From positions 76,211,757 to 76,275,756 of the forward strand of contig CM060686.1 of the NCBI GenBank assembly GCA_030686995.1: a DNA stretch of 64,000 nt, written 5' to 3'. Position 1 is the stretch's first letter; every line of letters starts with the position of its first letter. This DNA comes from Artemisia argyi. Its lineage: Eukaryota; Streptophyta; Magnoliopsida; Asterales; Asteraceae. The translations under genes were made by a program, and so were the position numbers. Below the pieces are notes generated by a model. It saw only the letters and a list, made by a program, of their open reading frames with translations, did no database searches and was not told the DNA's origin. Positions 47,590-56,960 of this stretch are shown piece by piece.

Positions 47590-48066
47590 AAAATTTTGTT
47601 TTTCGAAATTGTGTTTTGAATACCTTCCTTGTATATATTTCTATAAAAACCAAAAAAATTAAAAAATCAAAAACACTTTTCCTAAAGTGTTTTCATAAAA
47701 AAATAATAATAATAATAAAGTTACAGCCTCGACTCTCCCGTTGAAGGGTGGGCGTTGTAAACCAAATAAGCTTCCCAATATAACAACGCGTGAAATTAGT
47801 TGCTAATCGGATTACTTTTGATTCTACGACCGAATAAGCGGAAAATACGGAAGCTTAGACATTAAATTGCAAGCTGAAGAGAGATCTATTCTTTTCTCCC
47901 GTTCCGTCGCGAGTAGATTTAGAGGAAACGGTTTAAAATTAATGTAACGTTTGAAAAAGAGAAAAAACAAAAGTTTAAGTTTTTGAATTTTGCTTTATAA
48001 AAATAAAAATACAAAAAGATTTTCCTTTTCAATTTGATTTTCTCTTTATTTTTCAAAATTTGATTT
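47590..48066 (+). other. Leader of Athila unit 2, primer site deleted
   Basis: Compared with unit 1, about 45 bases are missing right after the LTR, including all of TGGCGCCG...GGGGA. The text jumps from AAAATTTTG to TTTTTCGAAATTG. The rest parallels 39640-40180. Confidence 0.8.
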
Positions 48067-50103
48067 TTGTGGTGTATGAACACGCGTTCAACGTCTAAAC
48101 AACTTGTTTCACCGCTTTCAAATCCGGAAAGTTTGTTTCGTCATACACACCAAGTTCTTTTTCCTAATACGGAGGAAATGAACCCGAACGAGCAACACTT
48201 GGGACCCCCGCCGATGGGTGGTGCTCAAAACAATGTGATCCCTCCGATTGGACCACAACCGGCTTTCGCTCCACGTCCGATGGAGGAACAACTCCAATCA
48301 CCATTCAATGGTGTGAGGAGAACCATCGTGATACCCGAAATCAATGCTAATTTTGAAATTAATCACGGATTGCTCAATCTTATCACGAGTATATCTTTTC
48401 ACGGGTTCGAACACGAAGACCCATATGCTCACATAAGAAATTTCGCCGACATCGCTGAGACTATTCGCATGAGTCAAGTTCCTCCCGATGTGGTGAAATT
48501 GAAGTTATTTCCTTTCTCCCTTAAAGGGGCAGCCCGGACTTGGCTGGAAAAGGAACCGCCGAATTCGATTCACACTTGGAACGATCTTGCGTCCAAGTTT
48601 GTGAATTACTTCTATCCTCCTTCTAAAACGTCTAACCTTCGTTCCCAAATCTTTCGATTCCAACAAGCTTTTGATGTGTCGTTCAGCAAAGCTTGGGATC
48701 GATACAAAGATTTGATGGAAAAATGTCCGAACCATGGGTTCACATCCCTTCAGCAGATTGATACTTTCTACAATGGGTTATGTCATGTTGACCAAGACTC
48801 ACTCAACTCTGCTGCGGGTGGGAACTTATTGGCTCGAAACACGAACGATGCTTTCATGATAATCGAGAATAAGGCTTGTGTGAGAATGTCGAGAAATAAA
48901 CCTCAAGTTTCTAACACTAATAATAAAACGAATGATGAAGTGATGAGTATGTTAGTGGCTCTTGCTAAAAAATTTGATGCTATGTCTTTAGAAAAACCAA
49001 ATCATCAAGTGAATGTCGTCAATCAGGGTTGTGTAACTTGTGGTGGTCCACATCCGTATAACGAATGTCCGTTAACCGGTTCTTATGCTCATGCTGCAAA
49101 TATGGGTGGCAACGGTTACCCACTTCTTCAAGGAGATCGAAATCTTCTCAGCTACAGTTCAAACCATTTTATTGGACCACCCGGTTTCACTCAACCGAAT
49201 CAAGTCAATCCAGTTAATCAAGTCAATCAAGTAAATCAAAATGTGCAAAACCAAAATCATCAATTTAACCAGAATCAAAATGCTAATCAAAATCGGATGA
49301 ACAATGGTTTTCAAAATCAAAACCATGGTTTTCAAATTCAAAATCGGAGAAATTATAATCAAGGCCCGACTCAAGGGAATTTTCAAGGAAATTATAATGT
49401 TAATCATGGGAATTATAATCATGGAAATCAGAATTTTCAAAATCAAGGTTTCAATAACAACAATCGTGGTCAAAGTTTTCAAAATCCAGTTGTGAATCAG
49501 AATCAACCAACCTCAGATGAATTGATTAAACAATTGATGCTGCAAAATCATAATTTAATTAAAACTCAGGAATTACTGACTAAGGAAATTATTGAGATTA
49601 AGAAGTCTTTAAATGATCGACCCTCGGGCTCGGGTACTCTTCCAAGCAACACGATCGCTAACCCGAGGGGCGATGCTAAGGCGATGACGACTAGGAGTGG
49701 TGTTATAATCGATGGACCAACGGCTCCGACTACCCCTTCTTCTTCGTCTCCAAAGGTAGTCGTCCATGAAACCGAGGCGACAACGGATACGGAAATTCCT
49801 AGTAATAATGGAAGGACCGAAAACATCCAACCTCCGGTGGTTCCAACGTCCAAAGGAAAAGATAAAGTTGTTAACAAAACTGAGAAAGAAATTCCCATCA
49901 AAACAAATTTGCCTTATCCGTCACGCTTAAACGAACAAAAGCACCGTGAGAAAGATAAAATTCAGATGGAAAAGTTTTACCAAGTTTTTCAAGTACTACA
50001 TTTTGACATAACTCTCGCGGATGCTATACTTTTGATGCCTAAATTTGCATCAATGCTAAAAGGTCTTTTGAATAACAAAGAAAAATTATTTGAAAAATCA
50101 TGA
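48067..50103 (+). CDS. Athila-type gag, 678 aa
   Basis: Ty3 capsid protein. The start is at 48067 or, better, ATG 48076 (MNTRSTSKQ, the usual Athila opening). The capsid domain (about residues 95-235) has HGFEHEDPYAHIRNFADI, LFPFSLKGAARTWLEKEPP and FVNYFYPPSKTSNLRSQI. The zinc knuckle CVTCGGPHPYNEC (CX2CX3HX4C) lies near residues 322-335. A long Asn/Gln-rich low-complexity region (residues 375-480, repeats of NQN/NHG) and a coiled segment follow. It ends at TGA 50101-50103, after which the same frame continues into protease. The stop may be a CGA-to-TGA change or a read-through site. It would form the particle for both units. Confidence 0.92.
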   Translation: MWCMNTRSTSKQLVSPLSNPESLFRHTHQVLFPNTEEMNPNEQHLGPPPMGGAQNNVIPPIGPQPAFAPRPMEEQLQSPFNGVRRTIVIPEINANFEINHGLLNLITSISFHGFEHEDPYAHIRNFADIAETIRMSQVPPDVVKLKLFPFSLKGAARTWLEKEPPNSIHTWNDLASKFVNYFYPPSKTSNLRSQIFRFQQAFDVSFSKAWDRYKDLMEKCPNHGFTSLQQIDTFYNGLCHVDQDSLNSAAGGNLLARNTNDAFMIIENKACVRMSRNKPQVSNTNNKTNDEVMSMLVALAKKFDAMSLEKPNHQVNVVNQGCVTCGGPHPYNECPLTGSYAHAANMGGNGYPLLQGDRNLLSYSSNHFIGPPGFTQPNQVNPVNQVNQVNQNVQNQNHQFNQNQNANQNRMNNGFQNQNHGFQIQNRRNYNQGPTQGNFQGNYNVNHGNYNHGNQNFQNQGFNNNNRGQSFQNPVVNQNQPTSDELIKQLMLQNHNLIKTQELLTKEIIEIKKSLNDRPSGSGTLPSNTIANPRGDAKAMTTRSGVIIDGPTAPTTPSSSSPKVVVHETEATTDTEIPSNNGRTENIQPPVVPTSKGKDKVVNKTEKEIPIKTNLPYPSRLNEQKHREKDKIQMEKFYQVFQVLHFDITLADAILLMPKFASMLKGLLNNKEKLFEKS

Positions 50104-50931
50104 ACCCAGATGAATGAGAATTGCTCGGCATTTATCCTCAAAAAGCTTCCCGAAAAGCTTGAAGACCCTGGCCAATTTCTCATTCCATGTAATTTTCCTG
50201 GGATGGTTCAATGCTTCGCCTTTGCCGATCTTGGTGCTAGCATTAACCTAATGCCGTTATCCATTTGGAAGAAGTTGTCTTTACCCAATTTGACTCCGAC
50301 TTGTATGACTCTCGAGCTTGCCGACCAATTTACATCTCGACCAATTGGTATAGCCGAGGATATTTTCGTCAATGTGGGAAAATTTAATTTCCCTGCCGAT
50401 TTTGTCATTGTTGATTTCGATGCTGATCCACGGGTTCCTCTCATTCTCGGAAGAGGATTCCTACGGACTGGCCATGCGTTAATTGATGTTTACGACGAGG
50501 AGATTACCTTACATGTTGGAAATGATGCAATTACATTCAATCTTAATCAAACCGCGAGATACTCCTCCGATTATAATCATGATTCCGTTAACCGAATTGA
50601 TGTTATTGACGAAGTCACGGAGGAGTATGCTCAAGAGTTACTTGGTTTCACCGAAAATGCTTCGAGTGGCAATCCCACTCCTTCTTTTGAACTGATTATT
50701 TCCGATCCTTCCCCTTCCCTTACTCCGTTTGAGGGAAGTGATCTTGCTTGGGAAGAGATCAAGGCCTTTCTTGCTAATGATTCGATTTCACCGGAAATTG
50801 ATCATTCCGATTGCGACCCGGAGGGAGATGTTCTTTTGATTGAGAAATTATTAAATGAAGATCCCAACCTGTCCCTCCCTCCGATGGACCTTAAAATGGC
50901 CGATGATAAAGAAGTTAAGTCGTCTACTTAG
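50104..50931 (+). pseudogene. Athila-type protease region
   Basis: In frame with gag after its TGA. The ATG at 50110 is probably not a real start. Conserved SAFILKKLPEKLEDPGQF, the catalytic DLGASINLMPLS at 50227-50262, TLELADQFTSRPIGIAEDIF and VPLILGRGFLRTGHALIDV identify the aspartic protease, about 110 residues. An acidic linker toward RT follows, ending at TAG 50929-50931. DLGAS replaces the usual D[ST]GA, as is normal in Athila elements. Needed to mature gag-pol, but it is only reachable by read-through. Confidence 0.85.
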
Positions 50932-51824
50932 CATCCTCCGGAGCCCGAGCTCAAGGATTTACCTCCTCATCTCGAATACGCATTTTTAGAAGGAACCGAC
51001 AAACTACCCGTCATAATTTCAAAAGAACTTAAAGATGAGGAGAAGAACCGTCTCTTAGATGTGCTGAAGAAGCATAAACGTGCCATCGCTTGGCAAATTT
51101 CCGATATCAAGGGTATCGACCCTCGTTTTTGCACGCATAAGATCTTACTTGAAGACAATTACAAACCGTCCGTTCAGCAACAACGACGGGTTAACCCGAA
51201 AATTCATGAGGTTATCAAAAAGGAAGTTATCAAACTCCTCGATGCCTGAATGATTTATCCAATCTCAGATAGCTCCTGGGTTAGCCCGGTCCACTGCGTA
51301 CCGAAGAAAGGTGGAATGACCGTCGTGACTAACGAAGATAATGAATTGATTCCGACACGTCTTGTTACCGGATGGAGAGATTGTATTGATTATCGAAAAT
51401 TGAATGATGTGACTCGTAAGGACCATTTCCCACTTCCATTTATGGATCAAATGCTAGAACGCCTAGCGGGAAATGAGTTCTATTGTTTTTTTGATGGATT
51501 TTCTGGTTACTTTCAAATACCGATTGACCCTCCAGACCAGGAAAAGACTACCTTTACTTGCCCTTATGGAACGTTTGCCTATCGTCGTATGCCTTTCGGT
51601 TTATGCAATGCTCCAGGCACGTTCCAAAGGTGTATGATGTCTATCTTCTCAGACATGATCGAGAAAACCATGGAAATTTTCATGGACGATTTCTCAGTTT
51701 ATGGAGATTCTTTCACTTCTTGCCTCTCCCATTTAGAAAGAATGCTGAAACGGTGTGAAGACACCAACTTGGTTCTAAATTGGGAGAAGTGCCATTTCAT
51801 GGTCAAAGAGGGCATTGTTCACAT
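50932..51824 (+). pseudogene. Athila-type reverse transcriptase, truncated
   Basis: The frame continues after TAG 50929-50931 with LEYAFLEGTDKLPVII and HKRAIAWQISDIKGIDP (usual pre-RT region), is stopped again by TGA at 51247-51249, then runs open. RT motifs: SDSSWVSPVHCVPKKGG, GWRDCIDYRKLN, HFPLPFMDQMLERLAG, FFDGFSGYFQI (first catalytic Asp), MPFGLCNAPGTFQRCM and the active site FMDDFSVYG at 51679-51705. It breaks off at 51824 after FMVKEGIV, so the thumb, RNase H and integrase are gone. It cannot support its own transposition. Confidence 0.9.
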
Positions 51825-51989
51825 TCTTTTACTTTTTCTAATCTGTTATAATCGATATACTTTGTTACTCGATAGAGACCAGAGCTAACTCGATAAAACA
51901 ACTTGTAACTCGATAATCTTGCTTGTAACTTGATAATATTGCTTACTCGGTAAACAAAAATGAATGGAGTATAGTTTAGCCTAAGTGGT
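51825..51989 (+). repeat. 165-bp duplication flanking the Athila structure, right copy
   Basis: Begins exactly where the Athila RT frame is cut and ends in AAGTGGT. The unique Copia leader continues after it. Confidence 0.93.
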
Positions 51990-52361
51990 AAACAAGAAGA
52001 ACCTTACTCGATAAACGATAAGGTGATGGCTAACTTGCCAAAACTAACTCGGTAAAGTACAAAGCTAACTCGGTAGATCAGTGAGCTAACTCGGTAGATC
52101 AGTGAGCTAACTCTATAATTTCTTCAAACTTTTGCCCAAAAATAGGTTTTAAATCGCCAAAAATATTGTAACTCGCCAAAACAGAAGGTAACTCGCTGGA
52201 AAAAGGTTTTAACTCGCCAAAAACTAGTTAACTCGATAGAAACAACCAATAACTCGATGGACACAACAGTAACTTGATATTGTGGTGAAAAAATAAAAGC
52301 AGATGAGACAAAAAACGTGAACAGGAAAACAAAAAAATTCAAAACACTACTAAATCATCTT
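51990..52361 (-). repeat. Leader of the nested Copia with TAACTCG repeats
   Basis: At least 13 irregularly spaced TAACTCG or ACTCGATA/ACTCGCCA units (e.g. 52064, 52088, 52110, 52162, 52188, 52210, 52230, 52250), next to the primer site. No ORF. Confidence 0.7.
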
Positions 52362-52379
52362 CTAGCTCTTGATACCAAT

Positions 52380-52804
52380 TGTTGGGACCCAAGTTTTATA
52401 TCATTTCACACATATGAGATCTAGAGAGAGAAAGACGGTAAGTTTTAGAGAGAGAGAGAAACTAGAGAGGAAATAAGAGAAATTTCTTATTCCTAATGAG
52501 GCAACAACCAACCTCAAATGAGAGGTTTACAAGACTATTTATAGGCCATGTCTAGGGCAACTAACATCTTTCACATTATATCACTTATCGACCTTAGACT
52601 TTAACAAAACATGTAAACATTAATAAACTAGCATAAAACATATTAAATCTTTAACGTACTAACATAATATTGCAACCTATTACATGACTCATTGACTCGA
52701 TAATGATCGTCACTTCAAGTGTTCCCAACAATCTCCCCCTAAGGGACGATCATTGAGATCTCTCTTTGATTGCATTTATGATCATCACTTTTGCGTTTCC
52801 AACA
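52380..52804 (-). repeat. 5' LTR of the nested Copia
   Basis: Same structure as 29153-29561, including the embedded CCCTTAGGGGGAGATTGTTG on the minus strand. More diverged in the middle, with indels. Confidence 0.9.
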
Positions 52805-53307
52805 CGCTCTACCAATGATGGTTTATGAGGTTCATGATCTAATTGCTCTCTTGGTTGTTGTTGGGTTTCCATTTGAGCAATGGTGTCAAAAAGTGGCAAA
52901 GGTGGTGGGTTTGATGATCTAGGTGGTAGGTCTTCTAAAGTTTCTAAAAATGAATGTGGTGATGTTGGTGGTGTTTGGAAAAGTTCCATTGGTGTTAATT
53001 TTGGTGATTGGGGTGATGAAGGTTTTGCTTGTTGATTTGGTGCCGAATGCGGTGTTGGATCACTTGGTGTTTTAGTTGGTGGCGGAGTAGTGATTACCTT
53101 AGTATTACAAGGTTTTGGAGATGGTGTTGGAGTAGCAAGGTTGAGGAAGTTTGAATCTTGGATGGGTGAGGAAATGTCGAGTGATGAATCACTTGATGAT
53201 GATGAGCTTGGTTGGATGGTTTTGTTGAAGCAACATGGTTTTACACTAATCCTAGCGGTTTTCCAAATAGATCTTGATGATTCGGATGAGGTGTTGGATT
53301 TAGTCAT
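52805..53307 (-). pseudogene. Outer Copia 3'-terminal ORF, N-terminal half
   Basis: Starts MTKSNTSSESSRSIWKTARI and is rich in Ser, Pro and Thr (PTPSPKP, TPPPTKTPSDPTP). It runs to the insertion point at 52805 (LVER). The split halves lie 23.7 kb apart. A TATAAAT box on the minus strand lies 82 bases upstream (53395-53389), with a copy of the LTR's GC-rich cassette further up (53826-53950). This ORF therefore appears to have its own promoter. Low-complexity composition suggests a disordered protein. Confidence 0.65.
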
Positions 53308-53388
53308 CTCAAGACTTTGGTTAGCTAGAATTATAAGATTAAGAGACGCGATGGTGATGGTGTGAATTTGAAGTATGAATGTTGGTCA

Positions 53389-53950
53389 ATTTATAGGAAG
53401 AACATGTTATGGAAAGGAGTGTTTGGATTTGATGTTGTTCCATACAAATTTGGAGGTTTCAAATCATATTGAAGAGTTCCAAGAACTTGTCAAGTAATTG
53501 GAAGTCAATCCAATGGAGTTGGGTGGAGTGAAAGACTAACTTATGTACTAAATGCTATGTGATCATGGAAAGTGATTTTGTTAGTAAGCTCCACGGATTA
53601 CAAGGAACCTTATGGAGGGTTCCTTGCTTTATGAAGAAAGGTTCCTTGGATTGATATTGTTTGAATTTGAATTTTGGCGGGAAATGGCTTCCTAATTGTT
53701 CTAGTGAGTAAGAATGGCCCTAATGTGTTTATTGGAAGCTAGGGAAGATATTTCTCACTAAAGAAAAAGATTTGGTGTTTTACAAATTGTGAAATTTAGA
53801 AAAATGAAAAATTTTCTGCAGGTGACTGGCGGAACCAAACAAATACATGGGCGGAACCCTGTATTAGGTTCCGTCTAATCCGTTGGGCCAAACTGGGTTT
53901 ACCCAGAAATTGCACTGGCGGAAGTGAACCCAATATTTGGTTCCGCCATA
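53389..53950 (-). promoter_or_regulatory. Candidate internal promoter of the terminal ORF
   Basis: GGCGGAACC at 53828 and 53850, GGTTCCG at 53867, CTGGCGGAAG at 53915 and TTGGTTCCGCC at 53937-53947 reproduce the LTR cassette twice. TATAAAT at 53395-53389 is followed by ATG at 53307. Confidence 0.5.
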
Positions 53951-54471
53951 TCCGTTAGACCAATAAAATTGGACAGACCAGCCAGACCAGTTAAATTGGA
54001 CAGGCCAGGTTTTTCAATGTCGAGACGAATTCCAAATTTTCCAAAAACTCTTGGAACATAAAATTTAAGGTATAACTGGTTAGGAAATGCAAAAAATGAA
54101 TAAGGAAACACTCTTACCATTAGACTATGACCGGGGGCTAGCGAATTTTGATATACTTAGTAAAAATTTCATAAACTAGAAAATTTGACAACATTTCAAA
54201 TGTCGTCGTCCTTCATAAATAGTTAAACCAATACATTGTCTAACAATAATAATAGAGCATAGAAGTACATAAAACCATAAAAGCAACATTAATCACATAG
54301 TTTAACGACTACAAAGTTCTAAAAACTTCATTATGCCAAACGCTCCTTAAACAAGATTCTCACATGCAATCTATCTTTTTCTTGAGCTTTCCAAGATACC
54401 TTCCAAAGCACTTGAATATTCCCTTTGTTTGTTTGAATTCTTCTGACTCATTTTTTATGGTGGAAAGTTTT
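53951..54471 (-). other. Outer Copia spacer between its two 3' ORFs
   Basis: Non-coding. A short repeat CAGACCAG/CAGGCCAG with AAATTGGACA lies at 53965-54010. No gene. Confidence 0.45.
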
Positions 54472-55470
54472 TCAAGATACTCGAGAGGGGGCTAACTTAG
54501 AGTTTGGAAGACCATCGTCTTCGCTCATTGATGACGATGAGGATGAAGGTGAAGGAGAACGAAGGCGTTTCCCTTGAGTCTTAAAGACTCTCTTACCACT
54601 AAGAGGAACAAAGGTGTGAGGAATGAGTGGATAATCAAGGCGAACACCCTGACTATTTGGTGGAATAGGTGAGACGGCTCTAAAGAAACAGGTGAGGAGC
54701 ATTCCATATGGGAGAGCGGTTTTTCCATTAAGAGGTATATCGGCCATTCTTTTAGCCATGTAGTAGGCCAAATTGAAGGGTTGTCTAGTGGAGATACTAA
54801 ATAGCATATAACTCAGAAATGTGTTCACATGATCTCTATTTCCTATGGAACTTATGACATTAGCCCTAAGAACCTCTTCCCATTTCCTAAATTGAGGTTT
54901 AAGTTCATTAAGTTCCATTCCAAACGGGTCTTTGTTCACTTCACTTCCCGAACAATTTTTCCTAGTGATGGAAGTTCTTATGAAGAGATGGTCACGAAGC
55001 ACATCCTTGCTAACAAGAGGAGTGGCATAGGAGGGATCTTGTTCAATGGTGTCTAGAGTAGAGATTTGCCATTTGTCCGTGTAAAGACAATTGCCATTGT
55101 TTGGAATACCAAGGATTTTAACAAATTTATCTAGAGACAAAACCGTTTTGTGTTCATTGATGAAAAATTCCACAGATATCTCACCATCTTCATTACTCGA
55201 GAGATCTACGGTAGCATAGAATTCTAAAATGAACGTAGGACAAATTGGCTCATCAATATCTAGGAGACAATCAAAGTTGATGGTAGCTAAGCCTTGGCGA
55301 ATGCAGTTTCCTTCTAGGAAGGATGGATCAATGGTTCTCCCCTCGTGAACATAACGCTTCTCTAACCCCTTAAAGACATTGACTCGGTGTGGGGTAAGAC
55401 CTTTGGTCATATGGTGTTTGAGTAGATACTTGAGGGTGCCTTTGTGATCGGAGAATGTTGCGGGAGGCAT
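54472..55470 (-). CDS. Outer Copia 332-aa ORF, putative plant-transposon-protein domain
   Basis: Intact ORF from ATG 55470 to the stop at 54472. The N-terminus (MPPATFSDHKGTL) is followed by GLEKRYVHEGRTIDPSFL, FYATVDLSSN, VLSLDKFVKILGIP and, near residues 200-260, SIGNRDHVNTFLSYMLFSIS and PFNLAYYMAKRM, then ALPYGMLLTCFF. That block is what I know as the 'putative plant transposon protein' domain found in Asteraceae and other plant Copia/SIRE-associated proteins. The C-terminus is Ser-rich (SPSPSSSSSSMSEDDG). Biochemical function unknown. The acceptor TTTCTAG eight bases upstream of the ATG and a GTAAGT donor at 56024 suggest a spliced leader. It is the only undamaged ORF of the element. Confidence 0.75.
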   Translation of the reverse strand: MPPATFSDHKGTLKYLLKHHMTKGLTPHRVNVFKGLEKRYVHEGRTIDPSFLEGNCIRQGLATINFDCLLDIDEPICPTFILEFYATVDLSSNEDGEISVEFFINEHKTVLSLDKFVKILGIPNNGNCLYTDKWQISTLDTIEQDPSYATPLVSKDVLRDHLFIRTSITRKNCSGSEVNKDPFGMELNELKPQFRKWEEVLRANVISSIGNRDHVNTFLSYMLFSISTRQPFNLAYYMAKRMADIPLNGKTALPYGMLLTCFFRAVSPIPPNSQGVRLDYPLIPHTFVPLSGKRVFKTQGKRLRSPSPSSSSSSMSEDDGLPNSKLAPSRVS

Positions 55471-56152
55471 GTTGATTCCTAGAAAGCATGAAATTTTATA
55501 TTTTAGTTAAGATCAATGACTTTTACAATGTAGATGTTCTAATGTGTTCCTATATGCTAACAATGTGGAGACGTGGTTATCTTGACTCATTTTAATGCTC
55601 AAAACATTTTATAATGAAAGTTTTTGTTATAAAACAAAAGATAACCCAAACGCTCCTAATTTAGTGTAGCTTCAATTGAATATACCCGAAAATACATATT
55701 GGTTATGTGTTCTCTTTAGCATTCAAGAGATGTTATGCAAATGATGTTTTCATAATGTTTTTTATTTGTTTTAACAATGTGGTGAAAGGTTATGTTCTAA
55801 TTGTGGGAAGTAATATTTAAAAGAGAATGTACTTGGTGTGTTTGGTAAATCATGATAACAATAAAAGGATACAATTCATAACTAATGAAAAGTATGATTA
55901 GTTCACAACCAAGGTTTTTCGTGAACCAACAAGTTTATGCATAAACCCTAAGATTTTAGTTTTTGTAAATGAATGGAAATCCTAGGCTTGAATTAGACAT
56001 ATACTTAGGATAAAGAAAACTTACAATGATGATTGAAAGAGGGATACTTGAGAGAGAGCCCTGATTTTCGTGTGTGATGATGTTTATGAATGAATGGTGG
56101 CAGTGAATGAGTTATAGTTATGAGTTAGGGAGTGTTTGGTTTGTTATTTAAG
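55471..56152 (-). promoter_or_regulatory. Candidate spliced 5' leader and TATA box of the 332-aa ORF
   Basis: TATA-like TTAAATAA at 56152-56145, exon 1 to 56025 (CT-rich leader), intron 56024-55479 with GTAAGTTTTC donor and TGCTTTCTAG acceptor, then eight bases to ATG 55470. Predicted from sequence only. Confidence 0.45.
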
Positions 56153-56172
56153 GTAAAAACCATCTGCAGAAT

Positions 56173-56236
56173 TGGCGGACCAGGCGGAACCAAAAAGAGG
56201 GTTCCGCCCGTTATGTCTAAGGGTTCCGCTGGTTCT
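56173..56236 (-). promoter_or_regulatory. LTR-type GC-rich cassette upstream of the 332-aa ORF
   Basis: TTGGCGGACCAGGCGGAACC, then GGGTTCCGCCCG and GGGTTCCGCTGG: the same inverted GGCGGAACC/GGTTCCGCC set as in the LTR, 21 bases upstream of the TATA-like box. Confidence 0.55.
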
Positions 56237-56639
56237 GTAGCAGAAAAGCTTAAATGATTTGTTTTGATTTTTGTGATTTTGTTCTAATGTTCAAACCTAC
56301 AAAGTATGTTCCGTAAGTGCTAGCTCAATTCTAAGAAGGTTAAATGGTTGTTGTATGGAAGGATACTTAAGGTTACTGACAATGTTGTTTTAGAAGTATA
56401 ATTTTTTTTAAATAGAAACTTTTCCTTTTTACAACATTATCATGAACGAAGCGATGACGAATTACCAAAAAAAAAATCTAATGCGAAAGTGTTGAGTTGG
56501 ATTCTAATTTATGTCGATGGTTCCTTTGTTGAAGTAAAGGATGAAAATGTTGATAAGTGGAATTACATTGTTGACTCAAGTTTAGTTGTTCTAACGGAGC
56601 TTGTTGACATACTTTTCCATCTGATACAAATTTGAGAGC

Positions 56640-56960
56640 CTTAAGCTTCTTAGAGAATCATTGGGTAAGAAAGTATTTATCAAAAGTGCAAGTACCACTT
56701 GTGCTTTTTCTATCAACTTAATTACTGGCATAATCCGAGTTGGCATACACTATGGTTTCTATTCCCGTTCCTTTGGAATACCATAATCCTAAATGTGTGG
56801 TACCCTTTGATGTATCCAAACAGTCCCTTCAGGATGAATTGTATTAGGATCTTTTCTAAAACGAGCATATAGACAAGTACTAAACATAATGTTGGATCTA
56901 TTTGTTGTAAGAACAAGTAAACTTCCAAACATTTCTCTATGTCTAGTTTTATCTACGGAT
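56640..56960 (-). pseudogene. Decayed Copia reverse transcriptase / RNase H junction
   Basis: Minus strand reads MFGSLLVLTTNRSNIMFSTC and LYARFRKDPN, matching the conserved Copia segment MxGSLLYLTxxRPDIxFxxxxxxRF that lies between RT and RNase H. Stops and frame shifts follow at once (an in-frame TAG near 56790). This is the only clear piece of the outer element's pol. Confidence 0.7.

Larger units (their letters stand above)
36061..51824 (+). mobile_element. Tandem Athila-type structure: LTR, non-autonomous interior, LTR, gag-pro-RT (truncated)
   Basis: LTR A 36061-39584, interior 1 39585-44067, LTR B 44068-47589, interior 2 47590-51824. Interior 1 encodes only a Cys-rich and an acidic ORF. 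Interior 2 encodes Athila gag, protease and the start of RT, and is cut inside RT. There is no third LTR. Two different interiors share a single middle LTR. It lies in the leader of the nested Copia, on the opposite strand. Confidence 0.9.
29153..52804 (-). mobile_element. Non-autonomous Copia with gag-like ORFs, itself split by an Athila-type insertion
   Basis: LTRs at 29153-29561 (3') and 52380-52804 (5'). Flanking 5-mers are cactc and cgctc (one mismatch). Primer site AGCTCTTGATACCAATT at 52363-52379 and purine tract at 29562-29575. Minus-strand interior: repeat-rich leader, gag/coiled-coil ORFs (34754-32359), then about 2.8 kb of non-coding sequence. No protease, integrase or RT. The leader is interrupted by 36061-51824. 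It sits inside the last ORF of the outer Copia. Confidence 0.88.

Noticed and set aside
49159..49506. Minus-strand open frame of Ile/Leu-rich sequence
   Set aside because: Antisense shadow of the Asn/Gln-rich part of Athila gag.
49566..49901. 111-codon minus-strand frame
   Set aside because: Antisense of the gag C-terminal region; no signature of its own.
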